From Bifidobacterium margollesii (GTDB taxonomy: Bacteria > Actinomycetota > Actinomycetes > Actinomycetales > Bifidobacteriaceae): 64,000 nucleotides of DNA. Numbering within the stretch: the stretch's first letter is position 1; each line of letters opens with the position of its first letter. Under the pieces are notes generated by a model, which searched no databases, was not told the origin of the DNA, and saw only the letters and a program-made list of their open reading frames with translations. Position numbers and translations under genes: made by a program. Shown here piece by piece: positions 1 to 7,930 of this stretch. The stretch is taken from assembly GCF_002860355.1 (NCBI RefSeq), contig NZ_NMWU01000021.1, positions 62,001 through 126,000 on the forward strand, read 5' to 3'.

Positions 1-522
1 GAGTACGACCAGAGAGCAGTACACCCAATGGAACAGCGGCACGGTTACGGAAGGCGTGTCATCGAAGGGATTGCCGCCATAGGAGTAACCCGTCATCCAG
101 TATCTGATGTTCGCAAGTACGCCATTCGCGTCGTTGAACCAGTGCCAAGCCCATACATATTGAATCAGCCCGACGACGGCGGCATTGCAGGAAAGGGGGA
201 CAATCGGCCACCATGACTGAGTTTTATATTCCCCCGAAGGCCGTATGAACGACGACTTCAGCCACGTTCCCAGCCCATTTGTGGCAGATGCGGGATTCTG
301 TATGGTAGACATCGTCGTCTGCGTATCGGCAGATGTCGGAACGGCAGCGCCCCCTGCAGGGGGCGCGGAGACGGATCCAAGAGCCGCATCGGATAACGCA
401 GCTGTGCGATGGGTTGCAGTAGGGGGATTCTGCGGAATCGGCGCGCCGAGTGGCGTGCCGCAAGATCGGCAGAATCTGGCCCGATCTTTGTTCTCCGTTA
501 AGCATTTCCGGCAAATCTTCAT
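1..522 (-). CDS. Zinc-ribbon membrane protein, 3' end cut by window
   Basis: The frame is open from an ATG at 522 to the window edge (174 codons), so the C-terminus is missing. A GGAG sits five bases before the ATG. Residues 4-21 form a short zinc ribbon of two CxxC pairs (Cys4/Cys7 and Cys18/Cys21). A linker rich in Ala, Pro, Ser and Thr follows (about 25-90), then a tryptophan-rich hydrophobic stretch (about 107-125). A second hydrophobic segment begins at the window edge. This is the usual build of actinobacterial zinc-ribbon membrane proteins of unknown role. The function is not known to me. The upstream region contains a nine-G tract, described separately. Confidence 0.75.
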   Translation of the reverse strand, partial: MKICRKCLTENKDRARFCRSCGTPLGAPIPQNPPTATHRTAALSDAALGSVSAPPAGGAAVPTSADTQTTMSTIQNPASATNGLGTWLKSSFIRPSGEYKTQSWWPIVPLSCNAAVVGLIQYVWAWHWFNDANGVLANIRYWMTGYSYGGNPFDDTPSVTVPLFHWVYCSLVVL

Positions 523-555
523 AATGACTCCATCCTCTCTTCAAGGAGGATAATA

Positions 556-598
556 CCCCCCCCCTATATCCGATTATATCCATCAGAGAACGGGGGGG
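556..598 (-). repeat. G9 tract and C7 tract upstream of the zinc-ribbon gene
   Basis: Read on the minus strand, a run of seven C (592-598) is followed after 27 bases by a run of nine G (556-564). The G run lies about 35 bases upstream of the zinc-ribbon ORF. TATAAT occurs just before the G run and TATTAT just after it. The two runs can pair as a 7-bp G:C stem. Homopolymers of this length tend to slip during replication. Which hexamer, if either, is the -10 box is not clear. Confidence 0.5.
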
Positions 599-719
599 CT
601 GGTTTTTGGATTCCCAGCATCCTTTCGTTCTCAATGGATACAACCGGACAAAAACAGGGAGGAGATCCGACGAGCTTATTCTCGAGGTTCTGGAGCCTTT
701 GCCGGATCACCGGAACCGG

Positions 720-1487
720 TCAGCGCGTGCCGCCGTTCATGTAGTCGATATCGTAGCCTTCGGCCGTGTTGTAGACGATGACATGCTGGTCGATGGAACG
801 GTCGGAGGATCGGATGTCCACGCTTACCGTGCGGGGCAGCAGTTCGGACCCGGAGTAGTGCGGGGCTGCCATGTAGTCGATCGTGCCGTTCGGATGGGTT
901 TTCAGCCAGTCGCGGGCCAGGGTCTCCGTATAGGCCATGCCACCGGGCGTGGCGTCGTTATCGCCCACGTTCTGGGTCCTGGTACCGGTGACCATGTTGC
1001 GTGCCGAATCCTCGCCACCCAATGATTTGGCGATCAGGTGCGATTTGTTGAACAGGTAGCCGTGGTAGGTGCGGCCCGAAGCCATCCGGATCGCAACCTT
1101 GGGGTTATGCTTCGGCCATCCGGTGATCGTTTCGGGCATGTGGCGTTCCCGGGCCGAACCGGATTTCATCATCCGATGGTCGATCACGCCGACCGCAGTG
1201 CCGGAGCGGTTCAGCGAGTCGGGGGAGGCGTATCGAATCGTGCCTGTGGAAGGCATGGAGCCTGCGGCCGAGAAGTTCGCCTTGCCGGTCACCAGATAGT
1301 AGTTGGGCGCCTCGTCGGAATCCCAATCGGCCATGTCCGAAGCCGTGCTACCATCAGTCCGTCCTGTCGAAATCGAAGATGACGCATCGGCATGCTCATC
1401 GTCGGAGATCTGCACCGTGCATGCCGACAATGGAACCAACAAGGCCAGCGAGGTCAGCAACGCCGCCAGCGTACGCTTGAGTGACAT
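720..1487 (-). CDS. DNA/RNA non-specific endonuclease, lipoprotein
   Basis: A 255-residue protein with a lipoprotein signal peptide: basic start, hydrophobic core and lipobox LSAC with Cys23 as the lipidation site. The mature part matches the DNA/RNA non-specific endonuclease (EndA/Spd-like, beta-beta-alpha metal) family. NKSHL at 147-151 supplies the catalytic His150, and GTRTQN at 168-173 supplies the likely metal-binding Asn173. The start at 1487 was chosen over an in-frame ATG 33 bases upstream because AAAGGG precedes it at suitable spacing and the signal peptide then begins properly. It is probably a cell-surface nuclease for DNA scavenging. The exact substrate is inferred. Confidence 0.82.
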   Translation of the reverse strand: MSLKRTLAALLTSLALLVPLSACTVQISDDEHADASSSISTGRTDGSTASDMADWDSDEAPNYYLVTGKANFSAAGSMPSTGTIRYASPDSLNRSGTAVGVIDHRMMKSGSARERHMPETITGWPKHNPKVAIRMASGRTYHGYLFNKSHLIAKSLGGEDSARNMVTGTRTQNVGDNDATPGGMAYTETLARDWLKTHPNGTIDYMAAPHYSGSELLPRTVSVDIRSSDRSIDQHVIVYNTAEGYDIDYMNGGTR

Positions 1488-1706
1488 ATCAACAACCCTT
1501 TCTGTTTTTCGGAGAGTCATCCTACAACAGAAATCGAGGCCGGTCTTTTCTTGATAAAAGGATCGCGGTCGAATTTGACGATGAGTACACTGAGATCAGG
1601 CGGGAGCATTCATTAGCGTTCGTATGCAGGTTCATGCGCCATCCGCCGATACAGCTCATGAACCTATATGCGTACCGAATCGTACTTCGTTGAACACAGA
1701 GGCGTT

Positions 1707-3416
1707 ATGACCACCAGAACGATCACTTCTCATTCCATACTGATTCCTCTGACGCAATTGTCAGCGTGTCTGGTTGTTCTGGGGTTCCGCGTTGCCTTGG
1801 GGATAACGCTTCGCCCATGGTATGCATTCGATCAGGGGGCCGATGACCGTCTGCTGGTCGATCAGGCAAGTGGAGCCGCCGGACTGGGCTACGGCTATAC
1901 GCTCGCCAAGAATCAGGGATATGCCATGCTCCTGAGAACCGCGCACGTTTTGAGAATCGACGTGGTAACACTTAACCTGCTGACTTTGATAACGGCGGCA
2001 GGACTTGCGGCATTGGCGGCGTGGGCGGCCTCTCGACGCCTATGGCCCGCTTCGCTGGCCTGGATCGGAGTACTGTGCTGGCCAGCTTCAATGGATGACT
2101 GGCTGGGGCTACGTGTATATCGCAACACGGTGTTCTTCCCGGCCATGATTGCTTTGATCGCCCTATGCGCTCTGTTGATCGTCTGCACCTGGCGTCTGGG
2201 CTCCGACAAGGAACGACTGCATGCGGGTTGGACCGTCGGAGCCGCCCTGTCGGCCATTGCGGCAGGGGGACTGGCGGCATGGCTTCAAACGTTGAAGGAG
2301 GATATGATCTGGCTGATTCCGGGCCTGCTGGTCGTATTGATGGCGACTGGACTGGCAGCCGCACGACATGGCCTGGCGAAATCAATACGGCTGGCAGTGG
2401 CCGTGATGTGCATACTATCCGTATCGGTTGGTGCACTGGGCATGGTCACGGCAAAGCAGTACATGCAAAGCCGATACGGGGTAGCATATCTCAATATGCG
2501 AACCGAAGGACCGGTGGCTGGATTCATCAAACGAATGACCGTCATCGATGCACCGGGACGTACCGATGATGTGTGGGCGCCGCCTCAGGCCATCAGGCAG
2601 GCGTTCGATGCCGCCGATGCACTGGATCAGTATCCCGAGATCGAGCGGTGGATGCTGTCGGATCATGGGTACGGCCAGCCATTGAAGGGGGACTTCGTAG
2701 GATGGCAACTGTTCAATGCCATCAGCAACAGTGGTCTCGGCTGGAGCAATCCGGCCGGGGTGTCCGATCTGTTCGATCATGCGAACGATCAAATCGACCA
2801 TGCCTTCGAAGCAGGTAGTTTGAAGCGAGCCGCGGGATTCAAGCCGATTCCCTCGTTGCCTGCGATCGATGCGGGGGAAGTGCCTGACCTGGTTCGGCGC
2901 GCCAGTCTTGATTGGCTGCACGCCTGGATGCCGGGAGACCTGTTTACGCCGTCGAAGCCGGCAACGGACGGCTATTTCCAGTTGAGGCCCATGCCGCTTG
3001 GTCGGTTTTATGGAATGGAGTATCTGGGCATCGATCCAGGAAACCCGTTGCCTCAGCCACTGCCTTGGTTGACCCATGATCGAGCTCGCGACTGGTCGAT
3101 GGCGCTGAACCGCATATGGACTCCCGTCGCTTTGATCATGTTGATCGTACTGCTGGCAGCCCCCGTGGTCGCGGTGGCCCGTAGAAGACGCACAGGATGG
3201 CTTCCGGTTATGCTGGCATTCGCAGCCTGGACGATCGCGGCCTATGGGTGGGCCTATTGCATGGCAACCGCATGGTTCGCCGGGTGGCTGCATTCTGCGC
3301 GCATCGAATTCTTCTATACGGCAGGTCTCGTCGCTCCGCTGATCGGAACGGCCTGTCTGATGGCGCTATGCGCGCTGATCGCGTCCATGAGCATCCGGCA
3401 CGGTAATCGCGAATGA
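1707..3416 (+). CDS. Polytopic membrane protein, GT-C-like
   Basis: A 569-residue protein with about ten hydrophobic segments, most in residues 10-260 and 470-560, and a large hydrophilic loop between (about 265-460). The first loop has acidic residues (DQGADD) followed by YTLAKNQGYAML. This layout recalls GT-C glycosyltransferase-type membrane proteins, where acidic loop residues act in catalysis. The resemblance is from memory and weak. An ATG 39 bases upstream (1668) lacks a ribosome-binding site, whereas AGAGG precedes 1707. It is divergent from the nuclease gene, with about 220 bases between them. Function in wall or surface glycan synthesis would be a guess. Confidence 0.65.
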   Translation: MTTRTITSHSILIPLTQLSACLVVLGFRVALGITLRPWYAFDQGADDRLLVDQASGAAGLGYGYTLAKNQGYAMLLRTAHVLRIDVVTLNLLTLITAAGLAALAAWAASRRLWPASLAWIGVLCWPASMDDWLGLRVYRNTVFFPAMIALIALCALLIVCTWRLGSDKERLHAGWTVGAALSAIAAGGLAAWLQTLKEDMIWLIPGLLVVLMATGLAAARHGLAKSIRLAVAVMCILSVSVGALGMVTAKQYMQSRYGVAYLNMRTEGPVAGFIKRMTVIDAPGRTDDVWAPPQAIRQAFDAADALDQYPEIERWMLSDHGYGQPLKGDFVGWQLFNAISNSGLGWSNPAGVSDLFDHANDQIDHAFEAGSLKRAAGFKPIPSLPAIDAGEVPDLVRRASLDWLHAWMPGDLFTPSKPATDGYFQLRPMPLGRFYGMEYLGIDPGNPLPQPLPWLTHDRARDWSMALNRIWTPVALIMLIVLLAAPVVAVARRRRTGWLPVMLAFAAWTIAAYGWAYCMATAWFAGWLHSARIEFFYTAGLVAPLIGTACLMALCALIASMSIRHGNRE

Positions 3417-3526
3417 TTCCCTAACAAGCGTCGAGACGCCAGAACGAGTCCCGCCCGGGCGACTTCAATGACGACGTTTGCTTCGTCCACATTTATCCGA
3501 TGATGTACATGTCGGATGGGTTCGGG

Positions 3527-3551
3527 GAAACGTTGCGATTCCAACGTTTTC
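3527..3551. other. Candidate left attachment site of the island
   Basis: An imperfect dyad, GAAACGTTG and CAACGTTTTC around a GATTC centre. The segment 3537-3551 matches 9520-9534 in 14 of 15 bases, and the right copy also sits in a dyad. The two copies bracket the block that holds the toxin-antitoxin, phage-like and integrase genes. Dyads around a short core are typical of tyrosine-recombinase crossover sites. The 110 bases between the membrane-protein gene and this site show nothing else that I can name. Confidence 0.45.
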
Positions 3552-3585
3552 ACCATGATGATATGATCAAGATGCGCCAACGTCG

Positions 3586-3882
3586 ATGATGGGCAGGGGG
3601 CCAGTCGGCGCACCATGCGCGCCATGCGGAGGAGTCGACCCACGGTTCGTCGAAGGATGGGTCATTGATCACGCCCTTGAGTTCGACGGAATAGACGTCC
3701 ACGCCGTCCGAATCGCCGTCAAGGACAGCCCTGACCGGGGCGAGACGCTCGAACCGCCCAGAGGCGATCTGCAAGGCCGCTGGAGCATACGCGTCAACCA
3801 GCAATGGCGACTCGTATTCCGATGGAATGAGACCGATAATAAGGAGGCAGCCGATGTCTACTTCGACGACTACCACGGCTAA
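3586..3882 (+). CDS. HigB/RelE-type toxin, N-terminus atypical
   Basis: The last 45 residues match the HigB (RelE superfamily) ribosome-dependent mRNA interferase core: RGDLQGRWSIRVNQQWRLVF followed by an acidic strand ending in DDYHG. The first 50 residues do not look like the normal HigB start, which is basic with a conserved KETxxLF-type segment. No good ribosome-binding site precedes 3586. The gene may therefore be damaged at its 5' end, or the true start may lie further in. It overlaps the start of the HigA-like antitoxin by 29 bases, the usual toxin-first order. Family assignment is fairly sure, integrity is not. Confidence 0.6.
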   Translation: MMGRGPVGAPCAPCGGVDPRFVEGWVIDHALEFDGIDVHAVRIAVKDSPDRGETLEPPRGDLQGRWSIRVNQQWRLVFRWNETDNKEAADVYFDDYHG

Positions 3883-4156
3883 CTACTACAGCACACCGGG
3901 CCAGATCCTCGACGAGGAATTCCTGCAGCCGCTCGGCATCAGCCGCTACCGGCTCGCCAAGGCGATCGGCGTGAGCGAGACCGCCATCGGCGAGATCGTC
4001 AACGGCAAGCGTCGCATCAGCATCGCGATGGCATGGCGACTATCCAAGGCACTCGGCACCACCCCGGAGTTCTGGAGCAATCTCCAGAGCGATTACGATC
4101 TGCTCACGTTCGACCCGACCGGTCTCGGTGACATCCGGCCACTCATCACCGCATGA
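3854..4156 (+). CDS. higA: HigA family antitoxin (XRE HTH)
   Basis: A 100-residue protein with an XRE-type helix-turn-helix (about 25-80). ISRYRLAKAIGVSETAIGEI is the recognition region, and ALGTTPEFWSNLQSDYDL is the signature of HigA addiction-module antidotes. AAGGAGG lies six bases before the ATG at 3854, an excellent ribosome-binding site, so the longer in-frame start at 3827 was rejected. It should neutralise the upstream HigB-like protein and repress the pair. The stop overlaps the next start (ATGA), coupling it to the HicB-like remnant. Confidence 0.85.
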   Translation: MSTSTTTTANYYSTPGQILDEEFLQPLGISRYRLAKAIGVSETAIGEIVNGKRRISIAMAWRLSKALGTTPEFWSNLQSDYDLLTFDPTGLGDIRPLITA

Positions 4157-4471
4157 TGAAAACGAGCGAAACAGCGAGCGCCACCGCCGTGTGCACCCGC
4201 AGCGGCGGCTGGTGGGCCGTCGAGGTCCCCGAGATCCCCGGCCTGTTCACGCAGGCCCGCCATCTCGATCAGGTCGAGGACATGGTACGCGACGCGGCCG
4301 GCATGCTCGACGTGCAGGTCGGCGCGGTCACCGTCAAGCCGCGGCTGGACGAGTCCTCGAGGCTTGTCGCAACACCGTCGCCGCACTGCGAGGGGAAGGA
4401 CTGACCGTACGCGACGTCGCCGTCGTCACCGGCGTCAGCCCCAGCGCGTCAGCACACTGCAGAGCGCGTAG
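4153..4471 (+). pseudogene. HicB-like antitoxin with HTH tail, two frameshifts
   Basis: The first frame gives a HicB-like domain (residues 1-65, containing GGWWAVEVPEIPGLFTQAR) and then stops at 4404. A second frame (about 4359-4442) continues with ACRNTVAALRGEGLTVRDVA and the start of an HTH. A third frame (from 4442) gives QRVSTLQSA and a TAG at 4469-4471. Together these would form one protein of about 105 residues, a HicB-like domain followed by a small HTH. Each switch is what a single-base deletion gives. The second falls in a C run at 4439-4442. This is most likely a decayed gene, although the first frame alone could still be translated. Confidence 0.7.
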
Positions 4472-4549
4472 GCTTGCAGACGCGGTTCGTCTCCGACCTC
4501 TCATCCACTCCAGACCTCTTTGATCGTCGGAATCGAATGAAACACACAT

Positions 4550-4892
4550 TTAGTCACTATTTTTCGACCATCGATGATGACGACCCGGAAGGCTACCGGG
4601 TTGACCGGACGGCGACCCACCGACCCCAGATTCGCCATCCCAAATCCATCTCGTCCTCCAATCCGACGTCCAGACCCGGATTCTCCAGAACGTCCCGGAC
4701 CCGACGGCGGCCCACTGTGGATCCCGTTCGACGGCCAGACACCGACGACCCTCCAATGCCGCGGCCACGGCGGTGGAACCGGACCCGGCGAACGGGTCGA
4801 CCACCGGATCTCCGGGCTGCGTGTAGGTGCGGATCAACCAGCGCATCGGTCACGTCGAACGAGTCGGCGCACAATACGGTGATGTCAGGCAT
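4550..4892 (-). pseudogene. DNA methyltransferase remnant with internal deletion
   Basis: From an ATG at 4892 the frame starts MPDITVLCADSFDV, the typical start of an N4/N6 DNA methyltransferase. After about 15 residues a different frame takes over with MRWLIRTYTQPGDPVVDPFAGSGSTAV, the C-terminal SAM-binding motif of the same family, then RRCLAVERDPQW. The catalytic DPPY/NPPY box and target-recognition region that normally lie between are gone. A deletion has therefore joined the two ends of the gene out of frame. The tail after about residue 50 of the second frame no longer resembles the family. No methylation activity is expected. Confidence 0.72.
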
Positions 4893-4911
4893 GACCGAAA
4901 TCATGCGTCGT

Positions 4912-6036
4912 CTATTCGCTGCGCATGATGAGGGTTGCGGCGTGCTCCTGCAGCCATTGCCGCAGGTAGGGGATGGTGAAATCCACATACCCATACGAGG
5001 ATGAATGGATGATTCCGGCCTGAATGAGACGTTCGCGGTATCGCCCCGCATACTGCGTGTCCTTGCCGATCCGTCTGGCGATGTCTCCGGTGCGTGACGG
5101 CCCCTCATCCTGTGCCATGGCGAGCAGGTACGTGCGGTCCACGCTGGACAGATCCTCGATGGCCGGTTCATGCACGGTTCCACCGAGTCTGAGTCTCGCA
5201 GCCTCGACACCGTTTCGCGCGGAATTCTCATCAATGGTCGCCCCCAGGGCTTTTCTCCAGATGTTGTAGCCGACAAGCTGCACCATGAACGGGTATCCAT
5301 GCGTCGCCTCGGTGGCGATGCGCAGGGCATCCGGTGTGATGTCATATCCATGTTCGTGAATGACGTCCTCGAAGGCATCACTGACGAGATCGAGCGAGAT
5401 ATCGCCCAGTTCCACGGGCGTTGCCCTGCGTAGGAACGTGATGACGTTATCATGCAGCAGTGATGAGGTCATGCCCGGTAGTCCGGCGAACGCGACTGCG
5501 ATGTTCCGTTCCTCGCGGATCAGGTGCTGGACCGCCGTGGCCAGCGCACGAAGATCGGCAACATCGGCACCCTGCGTTTCGTCGATGGTGATGAGCAGTC
5601 CCCGGTCCGCATGTCGTCCGCCGATATGATTCACCGCATTGGTCAGGGCCGTGCGCAATGTCATCGGCAATGCGGTCCGATCGAACTCCACTTTGCCCAG
5701 ACCGACGCTACCCAGTCCATCGACGCCAAGACTGGGTAGTTCGACGGACTTCACGTCACGTCGTTCATATTGGGCACGCAATGCGAGTATGAGATTGCCG
5801 ACGAACCCGTGGGTGGCCGTTTCGTCGATGACCGTCCATCGTCGCGCACGGGCGCGCTTGCCCAGTGCGTTAAGCAGTACCGTCTTGCCCGACCCGCGAC
5901 TGCCGGTGATGCGCATCAGTCGATACGGGGCTCCGGGACCGGCCTCAAGGGAATCGTCGAATTCGTCCAACAGTGCATCCCTGCCGATAAGATACGGCGG
6001 ATTCGCCCCCGCCGACGGTCTGAATGGATTGACCAT
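4912..6036 (-). CDS. AAA-type ATPase, orphan
   Basis: An intact 374-residue ATPase. The Walker A motif GSRGSGKT is at 45-52 and Walker B LLITIDE at about 147-153. A winged-helix-like tail lies at about 305-365 (TGDIARRIGKDTQYAGRYRERL). The build matches the ORC/STAND-like ATP-binding proteins (AAA domain plus wHTH) common in mobile elements of actinobacteria. GAGG precedes the ATG. No partner gene is intact next to it: downstream is a methyltransferase remnant, upstream a phage remnant. Its leader carries six 10-bp repeats. A role in element maintenance, transcription or defence is possible, and the sequence does not decide between them. Confidence 0.75.
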   Translation of the reverse strand: MVNPFRPSAGANPPYLIGRDALLDEFDDSLEAGPGAPYRLMRITGSRGSGKTVLLNALGKRARARRWTVIDETATHGFVGNLILALRAQYERRDVKSVELPSLGVDGLGSVGLGKVEFDRTALPMTLRTALTNAVNHIGGRHADRGLLITIDETQGADVADLRALATAVQHLIREERNIAVAFAGLPGMTSSLLHDNVITFLRRATPVELGDISLDLVSDAFEDVIHEHGYDITPDALRIATEATHGYPFMVQLVGYNIWRKALGATIDENSARNGVEAARLRLGGTVHEPAIEDLSSVDRTYLLAMAQDEGPSRTGDIARRIGKDTQYAGRYRERLIQAGIIHSSSYGYVDFTIPYLRQWLQEHAATLIMRSE

Positions 6037-6070
6037 GCCATGCCTCGCTGGTTTTATCGATACGTTTCGT

Positions 6071-6130
6071 TATATCTTTTCATATCCTTGTATATCCTTT
6101 TCTATCCTTGTATATCCTTTTCTATCCTTT
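6071..6130. repeat. Six 10-bp tandem repeats upstream of the ATPase
   Basis: Six consecutive decamers fill 6071-6130 exactly. On the plus strand each follows the pattern T/C-N-TATCTT or TATCCTT and ends in T or G. On the minus strand, the coding direction of the ATPase, they read roughly AAGGATATNA. The array ends about 35 bases before the ATPase start. A period of ten places each copy on the same face of the helix, as in protein-binding arrays or bent DNA. Each copy also contains a Shine-Dalgarno-like AAGGA. Confidence 0.85.
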
Positions 6131-6171
6131 CACGCCACGATGCTTATGCTCGAAATCGCCACTATGGTCGG

Positions 6172-6416
6172 TCAGCCGAACACGACCAATCCCTGCAGGC
6201 GGAGCATGCGGCCGTTCTCGAATGCGTAGCGCCACTGCGGTCCGTCCTCGCCCATGAAGTCAAGGTGGAAGCCATCATCGACGGGAGCCAAGGCGTTGAG
6301 GAACACGTCTTCGTCGCCGCTCTTCCGGTAGTCCCAGTCAAGATCGATGATGTCGCCGGTGTTGTTGTCGCGAGTCGCCGTGAAGCCGAGCTGGCTCAGA
6401 ATCCCGTCGAGGGGCT
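6172..6416 (-). pseudogene. C-terminal fragment of an unrecognised protein
   Basis: An open frame of about 80 codons follows an in-frame TAA and has no start codon or ribosome-binding site. It reads NQPLDGILSQLGFTATRDN, continues through an acidic stretch with DDGFHLDFMGEDGPQWRYAF, and ends FENGRMLRLQGLVVFG. Codon choice is GC-rich and looks coding. It sits directly downstream of the truncated phage ssDNA-binding gene on the same strand, so it is probably another piece of the same lost phage segment. I do not recognise the family. Confidence 0.5.
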
Positions 6417-6439
6417 GATTTTAGTGGTGGTTGCAACAC

Positions 6440-6811
6440 CTACATATTTTGCCGCTCTTGATGGCGGTCTTGGAATGGTGTGATTGTATCAGCGGCGTTG
6501 ATGAGTTCGAGTATCTTCTCGGATGGCTTCCGGCAGTCGATCGACTCGCCGTGCACGTCCTTGCCGTAGAACTCCTTGACGATCTCCTTGTCGAGGTTCC
6601 CCTCGGCACACCCCTTCTTGTAGACCGGCAGCAGGGTCTGCTGGAGTGCCCTGACGGTCGCCGTGTCCTTCTTGTCGATCAGCAGATCGCATCCGAACTT
6701 CTTGTTCCCGTTCTCGCCCTCATCGATCTTGAAGAGCGTGTCGGCCCAGTTGAGCATGACGTTCTCCACCATCACCGGGTCGCCTGAGAACTTGCGCTTC
6801 TTGTCGGCCAT
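6440..6811 (-). CDS. Phage Enc34-type ssDNA-binding protein (DUF2815), truncated
   Basis: The ATG at 6811 has AGAAAGG upstream. The 123 residues begin MADKKRKFSGDPVMVENVML and contain LLIDKKDTATVRAL and a DCRKPSEKI segment. These match the N-terminal part of the DUF2815/Enc34 phage ssDNA-binding family, whose members are usually longer. The last dozen residues (TPFQDRHQERQNM) no longer look like the family, so the 3' end has probably been replaced at a deletion joint. It marks this stretch as phage-derived. The 115 bases upstream (6812-6926) show nothing that I recognise. Confidence 0.6.
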   Translation of the reverse strand: MADKKRKFSGDPVMVENVMLNWADTLFKIDEGENGNKKFGCDLLIDKKDTATVRALQQTLLPVYKKGCAEGNLDKEIVKEFYGKDVHGESIDCRKPSEKILELINAADTITPFQDRHQERQNM

Positions 6812-6926
6812 GTCGACCACCTTTCTCACCCTCACCACGGGGTCGCACCGTTCGTCCGCGAGCCGGTCGGTTCGCGGCACCTTCCCTATGCGTCCCGGAC
6901 CGTCCGCGGGGACGCATGAGCCGGGC

Positions 6927-7714
6927 ATGAACGAGTGCATGACCTTCATCGGCGGCGACCCGGCCGTACCCATCGCGGTGAGCATCCCGCATGCGGGACT
7001 GACCATGCCCGTCGGCATCGCGCCGCGGCTGGCCGACCCACAGCGTGAGGCCCGGCGGATCGCCGACCTGAACGTGGATCGGCTGGCCGAGCCGCTGAAG
7101 GACCTGGGCGCGGGAGTGCCGTCCAACCGGATGAGCCGCCTATGGTGCGACGTGGAACGCTACCCGGACGCCCGTGAGGAGATGAACCGGGTCGGCATGG
7201 GCGTCCTCTACGACGTGGACGCCGACCTCGATCCACTGCGTGACGGCCCATCGACCCGAGCGAGCGCGAACGGCGGCTGGATCTGCTCTACCGGCCGTAT
7301 CACGCCCGTCTGGCCGACATGTGCCGTTGGCGCTGCGAGCGGCTGGGCCGGTGTCTGCTGGTCGACCTGCACTCCTACGCCACCCGGCCCCTGCCGTACG
7401 AGCTGCACGCCGAAGAGCCGCGCCCGCAGGTCTGCCTGGGCCATAACGGGGATGCGGCCGGACGGGACGCCGCCGTCCTGTTCGCCGACCGGCTGGCCGA
7501 GGCAGGGTATACGGTGGGCGTCAACACCACGTTCCATGGGGCCATCCGGCCCGAACCGCTCGACGAGAGACGATACCCTACGCTGGCCCCGCTGATGATC
7601 GAGATCCGCAAGGACGTCTATCTTGGGCATGAAGATGCCGACCGGCTGACCCGACTGCTGGCCGAAACCGCCGGCCTATGGATGAACCGCACCGATCGAA
7701 AGGACCCATCATGA
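6927..7714 (+). pseudogene. N-formylglutamate amidohydrolase family, one frameshift
   Basis: Frame one (from 6927) reads VSIPHAGLTMPVG, then SRLWCDVERY and GMGVLYDVDAD, all family motifs. The rest (LLYRPYHARLADM, LLVDLHSYATRPLPYE, NTTFHGAIRPEPL) is in the -1 frame and ends at 7714. Restoring one C in the run at 7246-7248 would join the two into one protein of about 262 residues, normal for the family (Pfam FGase). The start at 6927 or 6939 is uncertain. The stop overlaps the next start (ATGA). This is either a decayed gene or a read error in the C run. Confidence 0.78.
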
Positions 7715-7923
7715 CCATCACCCCCACGCTTGCCGACGCCATCGAACGCCGTCTGAAGGAACTCGAGGCCGTCAGCCCCTACGGGCCGGACACGCTCGAC
7801 GAAGCCGAACGACGGGAGGGGATGCGCATCGTCGTCGCCCTGGCCGACGACGAGACGGACGCGCTCGAACAGATCGACCGCTGTCTGGTCGGCGGACTCG
7901 CCCAGCTCATCATGTTCTACTGA
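7711..7923 (+). CDS. Hypothetical protein, 70 aa
   Basis: The ATG at 7711 overlaps the upstream stop by four bases, and AAAGGA lies seven bases before it. The 70 residues are acidic and mostly helical (DAIERRLKELEAV, DEAERREGMRIVVALADDE). I do not recognise a family. Tight coupling to the amidohydrolase frame suggests the two were one operon. Confidence 0.6.
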   Translation: MTITPTLADAIERRLKELEAVSPYGPDTLDEAERREGMRIVVALADDETDALEQIDRCLVGGLAQLIMFY

Positions 7924-7930
7924 GCGCATA

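Noticed and set aside
3314-3643. A minus-strand ORF across the candidate left att site
   Set aside because: It has no family match, no ribosome-binding site, and overlaps the end of the membrane-protein gene.
4128-4523. A 131-codon plus-strand ORF as a gene of its own
   Set aside because: Only its middle third makes sense, and that third continues the HicB-like remnant. The rest is out-of-frame noise.
6071-6130. A CRISPR array
   Set aside because: The 10-bp period leaves no spacers, and no cas gene is near.
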